This document shows, one piece after another, positions 1 through 12,127 of a stretch of DNA of 64,000 nucleotides (positions are counted from its first letter, which is position 1; each line of letters begins with the position of its first letter). Under the pieces are notes generated by a model that made no database searches, was not told the DNA's origin, and saw only the letters and a list, made by a program, of their open reading frames with translations. The position numbers and the translations under genes are program-made. The stretch is from JAENVT01 sp963805445 (lineage in GTDB: Bacteria; Actinomycetota; Acidimicrobiia; Acidimicrobiales; Ilumatobacteraceae), in contig CAWDUI010000047.1 in assembly GCA_963805445.1 (NCBI GenBank), positions 310,001-374,000 of the forward strand, in the 5' to 3' direction.

Positions 1-486
1 GAGACCACCGTCGCAACGGCGTTCGACATCGATTTCGTGCCCGAGTTCGAGGAGCACTTCGACGAACATCTCGACGAGCAGCTCCACGAGCATTTCCTCG
101 AACAGTTCCAAGACGACATCGAGGAAGTGGTCGAGGTCGAGCCGTCGGTGGAGGTCGAGGAAACGGTCGACGAAGACGTCGAGGAGGCGCTCGAGGAGGA
201 GACACCTGCTCCGGCCGCGGACGTCGAGGAGCCGACATGGCCCGAGGTCGAACGGCGCCGTGCCGGTCGACCGTGGAGCGACCGACCCGCAGCGACCGTG
301 CCCGACGATCTGTCCAGCCTCGACTGGAAAGAGCTCGTGCCCAACGTCTACTCGATCGAATCGACGGCTTGGAGCCCGAGGGGCATCAAGCGCTGGCAGG
401 ACGCCCACCCTGATGCGTGGGAGGACGCCGATCGCTGGCTGGCCGAGGCGCTCACCCCGAGCGACTTCGACTCACGCGTGGCGTGA
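1..486 (+). CDS. C-terminal part of an acidic, Glu/Asp/His-rich protein of unknown function (5' end outside window)
   Basis: The reading frame is open to the first base of the window, so this is the last 161 codons of a longer gene. A GTG at 37 is possible as a start, but nothing marks it as one. The first ~80 visible residues are low-complexity and acidic, with repeats such as DEHLDEQLHEHF and EVEPSVEVEE. A more ordinary globular tail follows, containing PTWPEVERR, LDWKELVPNVYSIE and WEDADRWLAEAL. I do not recognise the family. The acidic part is probably disordered. The gene converges on rpoC, with a palindromic repeat pair between the two stops. Confidence 0.55.
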   Translation, partial: ETTVATAFDIDFVPEFEEHFDEHLDEQLHEHFLEQFQDDIEEVVEVEPSVEVEETVDEDVEEALEEETPAPAADVEEPTWPEVERRRAGRPWSDRPAATVPDDLSSLDWKELVPNVYSIESTAWSPRGIKRWQDAHPDAWEDADRWLAEALTPSDFDSRVA

Positions 487-519
487 GCCGGCACGTCTTC
501 GCCGTCCGCCTCACCCACG

Positions 520-628
520 ACCCTGGGTCGGGCGCGCCTTCGGTACAGCCGCTACTCACCACGCGCCCACGCAAACCCAACGGGTGCAACCCCGGTACCA
601 GCAGTACCGGAATCGCACCCGACCAAGG
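520..628. repeat. Intergenic palindromic repeat pair, locus A
   Basis: A forward copy at about 520-560 (GGTCGGGCGCG, then CGGTAC and CTACTCAC) is followed by an inverted copy at 593-627, which reads on the minus strand as GGTCGGGTGCGATTCCGG then TAC-TGCTG-GTACC. Each copy carries a small GGTAC/GTACC hairpin, and the two copies can pair with each other. The element lies between the convergent stops of the first gene and rpoC. Related copies occur at 16930, 50553 and 52825. A bidirectional terminator role is inferred from placement and symmetry. Confidence 0.7.
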
Positions 629-644
629 TTGAGTTTGAGCTGCT

Positions 645-3600
645 TCAGGCTTCGACGGCGTCGCTCGGAACTGCGTCTGTGGAATAGGTGCCGTGGATGT
701 TGCTCAACCACGCCGCCGGATCCTCTTCGACGTCGCTGGAGAAGTAGGCCATCGGCTGGTACTCCGGAGCCTTCACGTCGAACTCGCGATAGCGCATCAT
801 GCCCGAGCCGGCTGGGATCAGCTTGCCGATGATGATGTTCTCCTTGAGGCCGATGAGGTTGTCGCCCTTGCCGTCGATGGCGGCTTCGGTCAACACCCGG
901 GTGGTCTCCTGGAACGATGCCGCCGACAACCACGACTCGGTTGCCAGCGAGGCCTTGGTGATGCCCATCAGCTCGGGTCGGCCTTCAGCCGGCTTCTTGC
1001 CGTCTTCGACCATGCGGCGGTTGGTGTCGCGGAAGACCTTGGCGTCGGCACGCTCGCCGGGCAGGAACGAGGTGTCGCCTGGCTCCTGTACGCCGATGCG
1101 GCGGGTCATCTGGCGCACGATCAGCTCGATGTGCTTGTCGCTGATCGACACACCCTGGTCGCGGTACACCTTTTGCACCTCTTCGACGAGGTACGTCTGG
1201 GTCTCGCGGATGCCCTTGATCTCCATGATCTCCTTCGGGTCGAAGGGACCGTCGGTGATGGGCTCGCCGGCCTTGATCTCTTGACCGTCGGTGACGATGG
1301 CCCGGCTACCGGTCGGCAGGATCACCAGGTGCTCTTCGCCCTGGTCGTCGATCACCGTGACCGGGATGCCCTTGCCCTCGTCCTCGCCGATGCGCACCAG
1401 GCCGCTGGCACGTGCCAGGCGGGCCGAGCCACGAGGCGTACGGGCCTCGAACAGCTCGACGACGCGGGGCAGACCGCCGGCGATGTCCTTACCGGCCACA
1501 CCACCGGTGTGGAAGGTACGCATGGTCAACTGCGTGCCCGGCTCGCCGATCGACTGTGCGGCAATGACACCGACGGCCTCGCCGAGCTCGATCGACTTGC
1601 CAGTGGCCAGCGACCGGCCGTAGCACAGTGCGCACACCCCCAGCTCGGCGTCGCACGTCAGCACGGAACGGATGCGAACTCGGTTGACCTTGGGATCGTC
1701 GCGCAGCGCAGCCATCTCGATGTCGCCGATGATGGTGTTGCGAGCGATCACCGATCCGTCGCTGAGCGTGACGTCTTGCGACAATGCACGGCCGAACAGC
1801 TTGGTCTCGAGGTAGGCACGCTTGTTGGCGGTGTCGGGTGCGACGTGCTCGAGCCAGAGACCGAGGCTGCTGCCGCAGTCGGGCTCGCGCACGATCAGCT
1901 CCTGGGCAACGTCGACCAGACGACGGGTGAGGTACCCGGAGTCCGCCGTACGAAGCGCCGTGTCGACGAGGCCCTTACGGGCACCAGGGGTGGCGATGAA
2001 GTACTCGAGGGTCTCGAGGCCTTCACGGAAGTTCTTCTTGATGGGACGCGGGATCATGTCGCCTCGAGGGTTGGCCACGAGGCCACGCATGCCGGCGATC
2101 TGACGCATCTGGGTCATGTTGCCGCGGGCTCCCGAGCCGACCATCATGTCGATCGGGTTGAACCGCTGCGCCTTGAACTCCAGCTCCATCGCCTTTTGCA
2201 CCTCGGCGGTGGCGTCGGTCCAGATGCGAACTTCCTGCTGACGGCGCTCGCCGTCGGTGATGATGCCGCGACGGAACTGGTTCTCGACCTTGTCGGCGCG
2301 AGCCTCGTATTCGTCGAGCAGCGCCTTCTTGGCCTTCGGGGTCTTGACGTCGTCGATCGACACGGTCAGGCCGCTCTGCGCCGCATAGCGGTAGCAGACG
2401 TTCTTGATCGCATCGAGGGCTGCGGCGACGGCCGACTTGGGATAGTGATCGCTGAGTCGTTCGACGATCACACCCATCTCCTTCTTCTTGACCAACTCGG
2501 TGATGTGGCCGAAGCGGAGGGTGTAGTCGGCGGGCAGCGCCTCTTCGAACAGCAGGCGGCCGGCCGTCGTCTCGAACGTGTCGGCCGGGCGGCCGCCGAT
2601 CGCCGGGCGGCGCAGCGTGATCAGCGAGTGCAGGTTCAGCGAACCCTCGTCGAGCGCACGCAGCACTTCCCATGTGTGGCGGAAGACGCGGCCCGTGCCC
2701 TTGGAGTCGTCCATGATCTCGCTGAGGTAGTAGCCGCCGATGATGAGGTCCTGTGAAGGAGTCACGATCGGGCGACCCGACGCCGGCGACAAGATGTTGT
2801 TGGCGCTGAGCATCAGCACCCGGGCCTCGGCCTGAGCCTCCGCCGACAGCGGCACGTGAATGGCCATCTGGTCACCGTCGAAGTCGGCGTTGAAGGCGGT
2901 GCAGACCAACGGGTGGATCTGCAGGGCCTTGCCCTCGACCAGCACCGGCTCGAAGGCCTGGATGCCGAGTCGGTGAAGCGTCGGGGCACGGTTCAACAGA
3001 ACCGGATGCTCCTTGATGACATCTTCGAGCACGTCCCACACCTGCGGGCGACGACGCTCGACCATGCGCTTGGCCGACTTGATGTTCTGCGACAGCTCGA
3101 GGTCGACCAGACGCTTCATGACGAACGGCTTGAACAGTTCGAGGGCCATCAGCTTCGGCAGGCCGCACTGGTGCAGCTTCAGCGTCGGGCCGGCCACGAT
3201 GACCGACCGGCCGGAGTAGTCGACGCGCTTGCCGAGCAGGTTCTGACGGAAGCGGCCCTGCTTGCCCTTCAACATGTCGGACAGCGACTTCAGCGGGCGG
3301 TTGCCCGGCCCGGTCACCGGACGACCACGACGACCGTTGTCGAACAACGCGTCGACGGCTTCTTGCAGCATGCGCTTCTCGTTGTTGACGATGATCTCGG
3401 GAGCGCCGAGGTCGAGCAGCCGCTTGAGGCGGTTGTTGCGGTTGATCACGCGGCGGTACAGGTCGTTGAGGTCGCTGGTGGCGAAACGGCCACCGTCGAG
3501 CTGCACCATCGGGCGCAGCTCGGGCGGGATCACCGGCACGACATCGAGGATCATGGCCTTCGGGTCGTTGAGACGGCGACCGTGGTCGTCGCGCTGGTTG

Positions 3601-4538
3601 AACGAGGCGACGATCTTGAGGCGCTTGATGGCCTTCTGGCGACGCTGTGCCGACAACGGCTTGCGGCCGCTGGCGTTGTGGTCGATCGCGCTGCGCAGCT
3701 TGACCTCTTCGACGTCGAAGTCGATGCGGTCGATCAGCGACTTGATCGAGTCGGCACCGGTGCCGCCTTCGAAGTAGTCGCCGTAGCGGTCGCGCAACTC
3801 GCGCCACAGCAGTTCGTCGTCGATGATGAGCCGGCTGTGCAGTCCCTTGAACTCGTCCCAGGTGCGGGCCAGGAGGTCGAGCTCCATCTCGTAGCGCTCG
3901 CGGATGCTGGTGAGCTCCTTGTCGAGGGCGTTGCGCGCCTTGCGCGCGTCGGCGCCCTCGGACTCGGCCTTCTCGGCCTCGGCCTCGGCGTCTTTGATGC
4001 GCCGATCGATGGCGAGGTCGAGCTCCTTGCGGATGGCCTCGCGCTCTTCGATGTACTCGGCCTCGAGGTTGCCCAGGTTCTCGTGACGAGCGTCCTCGTC
4101 GACCCAGGTGACCAGGTTGGCAGCGAAGTAGATGACCTTCTCGAGCTGCTTGGCCTTCAACTCTTCCTTCGGCTCGATGCCGGCCAGCAGGTACGCCAAC
4201 CAGCTCCGGGTGCCGCGGAGGTACCAGATGTGCACGACGGGGGCGCTGAGCTCGATGTGGCCCATGCGCTCGCGGCGAACCTTCGAGCGAGTGACCTCGA
4301 CGCCGCAACGCTCGCAGATGATGCCCTTGAACCGCACGCGCTTGTACTTGCCGCAGTAGCACTCCCAGTCGCGGGTCGGCCCGAAGATCTTCTCGCAGAA
4401 CAGGCCGTCCTTCTCAGGACGCAGCGTTCGGTAGTTGATCGTCTCTGGCTTCTTCACTTCACCGTGGGACCACAGGCGGATCTGGTCGGCCGTGGCCAAC
4501 CCGATCTTCAACTGGTCGAACATGTTCACATCAAGCAT
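645..4538 (-). CDS. rpoC: DNA-directed RNA polymerase subunit beta'
   Basis: Large catalytic subunit of RNA polymerase, 1297 residues, full length for an actinobacterial RpoC. The N-terminal zinc site is visible as C60, C62, C75 and C78 (CYCGK...CERCG). The catalytic Mg-binding motif NADFDGDQMAIH starts at N550, with Asp552, 554 and 556. A second zinc site is formed by PDCGSS and the later CDAELGVCALCYG. The C-terminus has the usual clamp segments, including a QSIGEPGTQLTMRTFHTGG trigger-loop motif. It lies 36 bp downstream of rpoB on the same strand and is surely co-transcribed. The ATG encoding MLDVNMFDQL is the conserved start. No frame breaks were seen. Confidence 0.98.
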   Translation of the reverse strand: MLDVNMFDQLKIGLATADQIRLWSHGEVKKPETINYRTLRPEKDGLFCEKIFGPTRDWECYCGKYKRVRFKGIICERCGVEVTRSKVRRERMGHIELSAPVVHIWYLRGTRSWLAYLLAGIEPKEELKAKQLEKVIYFAANLVTWVDEDARHENLGNLEAEYIEEREAIRKELDLAIDRRIKDAEAEAEKAESEGADARKARNALDKELTSIRERYEMELDLLARTWDEFKGLHSRLIIDDELLWRELRDRYGDYFEGGTGADSIKSLIDRIDFDVEEVKLRSAIDHNASGRKPLSAQRRQKAIKRLKIVASFNQRDDHGRRLNDPKAMILDVVPVIPPELRPMVQLDGGRFATSDLNDLYRRVINRNNRLKRLLDLGAPEIIVNNEKRMLQEAVDALFDNGRRGRPVTGPGNRPLKSLSDMLKGKQGRFRQNLLGKRVDYSGRSVIVAGPTLKLHQCGLPKLMALELFKPFVMKRLVDLELSQNIKSAKRMVERRRPQVWDVLEDVIKEHPVLLNRAPTLHRLGIQAFEPVLVEGKALQIHPLVCTAFNADFDGDQMAIHVPLSAEAQAEARVLMLSANNILSPASGRPIVTPSQDLIIGGYYLSEIMDDSKGTGRVFRHTWEVLRALDEGSLNLHSLITLRRPAIGGRPADTFETTAGRLLFEEALPADYTLRFGHITELVKKKEMGVIVERLSDHYPKSAVAAALDAIKNVCYRYAAQSGLTVSIDDVKTPKAKKALLDEYEARADKVENQFRRGIITDGERRQQEVRIWTDATAEVQKAMELEFKAQRFNPIDMMVGSGARGNMTQMRQIAGMRGLVANPRGDMIPRPIKKNFREGLETLEYFIATPGARKGLVDTALRTADSGYLTRRLVDVAQELIVREPDCGSSLGLWLEHVAPDTANKRAYLETKLFGRALSQDVTLSDGSVIARNTIIGDIEMAALRDDPKVNRVRIRSVLTCDAELGVCALCYGRSLATGKSIELGEAVGVIAAQSIGEPGTQLTMRTFHTGGVAGKDIAGGLPRVVELFEARTPRGSARLARASGLVRIGEDEGKGIPVTVIDDQGEEHLVILPTGSRAIVTDGQEIKAGEPITDGPFDPKEIMEIKGIRETQTYLVEEVQKVYRDQGVSISDKHIELIVRQMTRRIGVQEPGDTSFLPGERADAKVFRDTNRRMVEDGKKPAEGRPELMGITKASLATESWLSAASFQETTRVLTEAAIDGKGDNLIGLKENIIIGKLIPAGSGMMRYREFDVKAPEYQPMAYFSSDVEEDPAAWLSNIHGTYSTDAVPSDAVEA

Positions 4539-4574
4539 GATTCTCTCGGTTCTTCGTCTCGTGCGTTTTCAGTA

Positions 4575-8252
<3,678 letters not shown>

Positions 8253-8358
8253 AATTACTCCTTGGCAGCAGGCGGTGAGACGGCGAACAGCAGAACTGGG
8301 GCGCGCAAGGTCAAGTGGGCATAGCGATAGCAAGAGACGAGACGCACGGCAACGTTCG

Positions 8359-8387
8359 ATACTATCCGCGGGACAACGCAACGTCAA
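8359..8387 (-). promoter_or_regulatory. rpoBC promoter (-35 TTGACG, -10 TAGTAT)
   Basis: On the minus strand a -35 box TTGACG (8387-8382) and a -10 box TAGTAT (8364-8359) are separated by exactly 17 bases, a near-consensus housekeeping promoter. Transcription would start near 8352, giving a 5' leader of about 100 nt before the rpoB GTG. The rest of the 310-bp divergent gap (8253-8563) between rpoB and the beta-glucosidase holds no gene that I can see. An AAGGAG ribosome-binding site sits just upstream of rpoB. Confidence 0.75.
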
Positions 8388-8563
8388 CCGCAGCTGGCAC
8401 TTCTGCCAGACGGGATTTCGTGAGGGCGAACGGTAAGCCCGAAACCCGCCCATGTCAAGGATTTCAGACGAAACCGCAGGTCACGGAGGCGTCGCAGTCA
8501 CTAGACTGGCCCGCACATCGGCGACAAGGATGACTCGACTTGGAGGGATCGTACCGGTGACCA

Positions 8564-9925
8564 TTGCTCAGCACACACGAACAGAGCGCGTCCACCGTCG
8601 AAGCAGGGCGCCGATTCCCGACCGAGTTCCGGTGGGGATCGGCCACCTCGTCGTACCAGATCGAGGGAGCCGTCGACGTCGACGGCCGCGGGGAGAGCAT
8701 CTGGGACCGCTTCTGCGCCAAGCCCGGCACGATCACGGATGGCTCCAGCGGCGCCGACGCCTGCGATCACTACCACCTCGCCGACGACGACGTCGCCCTG
8801 ATGCAGCGCCTCAACTTGAACGCCTACCGCTTCTCGATCGCCTGGCCGCGGGTGCTCCCCCACGGGACGGGAGCCGTCAACGAACGTGGGCTCGACTTCT
8901 ACGACCGGCTGGTCGACTCGCTGCTCGCGGCCGGCATCGAGCCCTTCCCCACCTTGTACCACTGGGATCTGCCGCAGGTCCTCGAAGACGCCGGCGGCTG
9001 GCCGGTGCGAGCCACGTCCGAAGCGTTCGCCGACTACGCGGATGTCGTCGTGTCGCGCCTCGGCGACCGGGTCACCAACTGGATGACGCTGAACGAGCCG
9101 TTCGTCAGTGCCAACCATGGGTACCTCACCGGCGAGCACGCCCCCGGCCGCACCTGCCTGGACGACTCCTTGGCCGCCAGCCATCACTTGCTGCTCGGCC
9201 ACGGCATGGCGATGGAGCGGATCCGCGCCGCAGCACCGGGCGCCAACGTCGGCATCGTGTTGAACTTCACGCCGGTCACGCCGATCGGCGTCTCACCAGC
9301 AGCGGTCGACCGACAGCAGTTGGTCAACGATCTCGAGAATCGGTGGTACGTCGACCCGATCGGCGGGCTCGGCTACCCGCAGTACACGGTCGACCGCCTG
9401 GGCTGGGCGCAGGCCGAGATCCACGACGGCGACATGGAACTGATCGCCCGCCCGATCGACGTGCTGGGCATCAACTTCTACACCCGCCAGATGATCGGTG
9501 CCTTGGACGGCGAACGCGAGGGTCGTGGGGCACTGACCGCGATGGGGTGGGAGGTCCACCCGCCGGCCCTCGGCGATCTGTTGCGCGGGCTGCACGGTGC
9601 CCACGGCTTCCCGAGATACCTCATCACCGAGAACGGCGCGGCAATGCCCGACGGCCTGGTGATCGATGGCCGCGTGATCGACGACGACCGCCTCGAGTAC
9701 CTCGCCGCCCACCTCGCCCAGGTGCATCAGGCGATGGAAGACGGTGTGCCCGTCGAGGGCTATTTCGCCTGGTCACTGCTCGACAACTTCGAGTGGGCCC
9801 ACGGGTATGGGCCGAAGTTCGGCCTCGTCGCAGTCGACCGGGCCACCCAGCACCGCACCCCGAAGAAGAGTGCGCTGTGGTTCGCCGAGGTCGCCAGGTC
9901 TGGAGAGATCCAACCCGGGTCCTGA
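8564..9925 (+). CDS. Glycoside hydrolase family 1 beta-glucosidase
   Basis: Retaining beta-glycosidase of the GH1 (beta/alpha)8 barrel family, 453 residues, typical length. Near the N-terminus it has FRWGSATSSYQIEGA. The acid/base glutamate is in TLNEP (E178) and the nucleophile in ITENGAA (E356). The aglycone/glycone residues YHWDLPQ and FEWAHGYGPKFGL are also present. No signal peptide is visible, so it is probably cytoplasmic. The start is uncertain: TTG 8564 is the only start in frame upstream of the conserved region, but GGAGG at 8542 fits a GTG at 8557 better, and that GTG is in another frame, so a small indel at the 5' end is possible. It interrupts the usual rplL-rpoB neighbourhood and is read against it. 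Confidence 0.9.
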   Translation: MLSTHEQSASTVEAGRRFPTEFRWGSATSSYQIEGAVDVDGRGESIWDRFCAKPGTITDGSSGADACDHYHLADDDVALMQRLNLNAYRFSIAWPRVLPHGTGAVNERGLDFYDRLVDSLLAAGIEPFPTLYHWDLPQVLEDAGGWPVRATSEAFADYADVVVSRLGDRVTNWMTLNEPFVSANHGYLTGEHAPGRTCLDDSLAASHHLLLGHGMAMERIRAAAPGANVGIVLNFTPVTPIGVSPAAVDRQQLVNDLENRWYVDPIGGLGYPQYTVDRLGWAQAEIHDGDMELIARPIDVLGINFYTRQMIGALDGEREGRGALTAMGWEVHPPALGDLLRGLHGAHGFPRYLITENGAAMPDGLVIDGRVIDDDRLEYLAAHLAQVHQAMEDGVPVEGYFAWSLLDNFEWAHGYGPKFGLVAVDRATQHRTPKKSALWFAEVARSGEIQPGS

Positions 9926-9990
9926 CGTCCACCCCTCCCGAATCGTCAGTGACGTTTCGACGCTCAGGTCCGAACGGATCGGGGTCGTCG

Positions 9991-10839
9991 TCAGCCCTCA
10001 CCGAGGCTGGTCATGCCGGCGATGCTCTCGCGGCGACCCGGAAGGGTCCCGATACCGCGGCGCATGTGGCGCAGTTCACGGGTCTGCTGGAAGCCGAGCC
10101 GTTGCAGGGTGGCGATGTGGCCGCTCTCGGGCGGGACGTTGATGCGCGGCGGGTGGCTCCAGTCGAGGCGCTGGGCAGCGATGACGAGACTCGTCAATGC
10201 CTCCGACGTATCGGCGACCACTGGGGCCAAGGTGGAGTCTTGGGCAACGAGGTAGCCGGCGACCTTGCCGCGGCGCCGCAACACAATGGCCCGGCCGGGG
10301 TGCTGAGCGACCACCTTCGCCAGCAGTTCGCGACGACAAGCACCGAATCGAGGGGTATCGAACCGCACGACCTCGTCGAGTTCGTGTTCGGTCAACAGCG
10401 AGCATTCGTCGGTGTCGGCGGGAGTCGAGTCAGTGCCGACGAATCCCATCACCTTGGTCGATCCGTGGTCCGCAAAGCCGATGCGCTCGTAGACGGGGCC
10501 ACCTTTCGACGAGGCGTCGAGCACCGCGGCGCAGCCATGGCCGGCCAGCACGGTGGCAATGTGCTCGGTGATCGCCGTCCCGATTCCGCGCCGCTCGAAT
10601 CCGGGGTCGGTGGCAACCAGGCCGATCCAGCCGAACCCAGCGTCGGGGTAGGCCACGCAACATCCGGTGCCGATGACCGCCCCGTCGGCCTCGACGACCA
10701 CGAGCCCATCGGGCTGCACAGCGGCGAAGCGATCGATCGCGGCACGGAACGATGATGCCCCATACGCGTGCTGCATGACCTCGTCCATCGCAGCGAGGAT
10801 CGCCGGCTCGGCCACGGGGTCGACACGTCGTGGCGTCAC
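9991..10839 (-). CDS. GNAT-family N-acetyltransferase with C-terminal YitH/HolE-like domain
   Basis: Predicted acetyl-CoA-dependent N-acetyltransferase of about 282 residues. The acetyl-CoA pyrophosphate-binding motif A is visible as VATDPGFERRGIGTAI, followed by VYERIGF, typical of the GNAT fold. The second half (GDTP-like FDTPRFGACRRELL, then GYLVAQ and INVPPES) matches the layout of two-domain GNAT proteins with an Acetyltransf_18-type C-terminus. I chose GTG 10839 because residues after it (TPRRVDPVAEPAIL) look like the fold start. An upstream in-frame start at 10881 runs almost into the rplL terminator. Substrate unknown. It lies 3' of the ribosomal operon on the same strand. Confidence 0.8.
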   Translation of the reverse strand: MTPRRVDPVAEPAILAAMDEVMQHAYGASSFRAAIDRFAAVQPDGLVVVEADGAVIGTGCCVAYPDAGFGWIGLVATDPGFERRGIGTAITEHIATVLAGHGCAAVLDASSKGGPVYERIGFADHGSTKVMGFVGTDSTPADTDECSLLTEHELDEVVRFDTPRFGACRRELLAKVVAQHPGRAIVLRRRGKVAGYLVAQDSTLAPVVADTSEALTSLVIAAQRLDWSHPPRINVPPESGHIATLQRLGFQQTRELRHMRRGIGTLPGRRESIAGMTSLGEG

Positions 10840-10884
10840 AGCGCGACACCATAGTGAAGTGCCTCGCCCACCCCCGCTCACGCG

Positions 10885-10915
10885 GAACGGCCCGGGGCAT
10901 CACCCCGGGCCGTTC
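10885..10915 (-). terminator. Strong hairpin terminator downstream of rplL
   Basis: A perfect 13-bp stem (GAACGGCCCGGGG pairing with its complement) closes a 5-nt loop. It starts 31 bases after the rplL stop and lies just upstream of the GNAT gene. There is no T-run on either side, as is common for high-GC actinobacterial terminators. It would end the secE/nusG/rpl transcript. Confidence 0.75.
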
Positions 10916-10945
10916 GAACGCAGATGCGACGTGAGCCGCAGCGGG

Positions 10946-11332
10946 TTACTTGACTTCGACGACCGCGCCGGCTTCGGTGAGCTTGGCCTTGGCAGCCTCT
11001 GCGGCTTCCTTGGTGGCCTTCTCGAGGACAGGCTTGGGGGCCGCGTCGACGAGGTCCTTGGCTTCCTTCAGGCCCAGGCTGGTCAGCTCGCGCACGACCT
11101 TGATGACCTGGATCTTCTGGGCACCGGCTTCCTTGAGGATGACGTCGAACTCGTCCTTCTCCTCCTCGGCTGGTGCTGCAGCGGCGCCGCCTCCGCCGGC
11201 GGTCGCAACGGCGACCGGGGCGGCGGCGGTGACGCCGAACTTCTCTTCGAACGCATCGAGCAGTTCCTTGAGCTCGATGACGGTCATACCGGAAATGGCG
11301 TCGAGGACATCGTCCTTGCTGAGTGTTGCCAT
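10946..11332 (-). CDS. rplL: 50S ribosomal protein L7/L12
   Basis: Stalk protein of the large ribosomal subunit, 128 residues. The N-terminal dimerisation helix pair (SKDDVLDAISGMTVIELKEL) is followed by an Ala/Gly/Pro-rich hinge (VATAGGGGAAAAPAEEE) and the C-terminal factor-binding domain with KIQVIKVVRE, LGLKEAKDLVD and the ending GAVVEVK. It binds elongation factors through the C-terminal domain and L10 through the N-terminus. It is the last gene of the leftward ribosomal protein operon, 49 bp after rplJ and followed by a strong hairpin. Confidence 0.97.
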   Translation of the reverse strand: MATLSKDDVLDAISGMTVIELKELLDAFEEKFGVTAAAPVAVATAGGGGAAAAPAEEEKDEFDVILKEAGAQKIQVIKVVRELTSLGLKEAKDLVDAAPKPVLEKATKEAAEAAKAKLTEAGAVVEVK

Positions 11333-11381
11333 GATGATTTCTCCTTACGAATGTGTGTGATGACGAATGGTGGGTTGATGG

Positions 11382-11924
11382 TCAGGCTGCTTCCGCAGCC
11401 TCTTTCTGATCGATGAGGGCCTTGAGGCCGTGTGCGAAGTTGCGTGGCAGCGCCTGCAGCAGGCCGGCGGTCTTCACCAGCGGGGCCTGGAAGGCTCCGG
11501 CCAGCATCGACAGCAACACGTCACGGCTCGGCAGGTCGGCGAGGGCCTCGATGTCTTTGGACGAGATCGACTTGCCGCCGATCGTTCCACCCTTGATGAT
11601 CAGGAACGGATTGGCCTTGGCTGCGTCCTTCAACGCCTTCGCCACGCCCGCGGCATCGCCGCTGACGAACGTGATGGCGCTCGGGCCGATCAGCAGTTCG
11701 GCGAGTCCGTCGATGCCTGCCTTCTCGGCGCCGAAGCGGGCCAACGTGTTCTTGTACACCTTGTACTCGCCACCGCTGTTGCGCAGTTGACGACGCAACG
11801 TCGCCAGCTGGCCGACGCTCATGCCGCGGTATTCGGTGATGATCGCCGCGTCAGCTGCAGTGAGCTTGGCGGAGACCTCGTCGACCACGGCGACTTTCTC
11901 TGCACGGGGGTTCTCAGTTGTCAT
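11382..11924 (-). CDS. rplJ: 50S ribosomal protein L10
   Basis: Stalk base protein that anchors L7/L12 dimers on 23S rRNA, about 180 residues. Diagnostic segments are ITEYRGMSVGQLATLRRQLR, YKVYKNTLARFG, GPSAITFVSGD and the C-terminal helix for L12 binding. ATG 11924 is preferred over the GTG two codons upstream, because GGAGG lies five bases before it. A leader RNA in the ~200 bp upstream is expected to control rplJ-rplL in response to free L10 or L10(L12)4. Confidence 0.96.
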   Translation of the reverse strand: MTTENPRAEKVAVVDEVSAKLTAADAAIITEYRGMSVGQLATLRRQLRNSGGEYKVYKNTLARFGAEKAGIDGLAELLIGPSAITFVSGDAAGVAKALKDAAKANPFLIIKGGTIGGKSISSKDIEALADLPSRDVLLSMLAGAFQAPLVKTAGLLQALPRNFAHGLKALIDQKEAAEAA

Positions 11925-11944
11925 GTACACCTCCTCTCGCTTCT

Positions 11945-12080
11945 ACTCGGGTGCTCGCTTTGCAGCGAACACCGCGAGGAGCGAAGGGCAGGAGTGCCAG
12001 ACGATCGGATCACGAGTTCACCTCGGCTGGTGGGGCGAACCCATTATCCCGTGAAGGACCAGCGGTCTGTGGCGAGCGAT
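11945..12080 (-). promoter_or_regulatory. Probable L10 (rplJL) autoregulatory leader RNA
   Basis: The ~200-bp gap between rplA and rplJ carries a transcribed, structured leader. On the minus strand it includes the segment AGACCGCTGGTCC (about 12057-12069), which resembles the conserved kink-turn/L10-binding part of actinobacterial L10 leaders. Nearer to rplJ is a GGTGTTCGCTGCAAAGCGAGCACC-type stem (given here only by its arms, GGTG...CACC). Limits are approximate. A covariance-model search (Rfam L10_leader) would settle it. Confidence 0.55.
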
Positions 12081-12104
12081 TGCTTTGAACTGTGCGGCAA
12101 AGAC

Positions 12105-12125
12105 TACCGGCGGATTCCGCCGGTA
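12105..12125 (-). terminator. Hairpin directly after rplA (attenuator or terminator)
   Basis: A perfect 9-bp stem with a 3-nt loop (TACCGGCGG-att-CCGCCGGTA) begins two bases after the rplA stop codon. On the minus strand it is followed by GTCTTT. It could terminate part of the rplKA transcript, or set the start of the rplJL leader. Confidence 0.5.
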
Positions 12126-12127
12126 CG

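Noticed and set aside
8452..8556. Extended N-terminus for the beta-glucosidase in another frame
   Set aside because: Only the GTG at 8557 suits the ribosome-binding site, but no GH1-like sequence appears in that frame. Kept as a note on start uncertainty.
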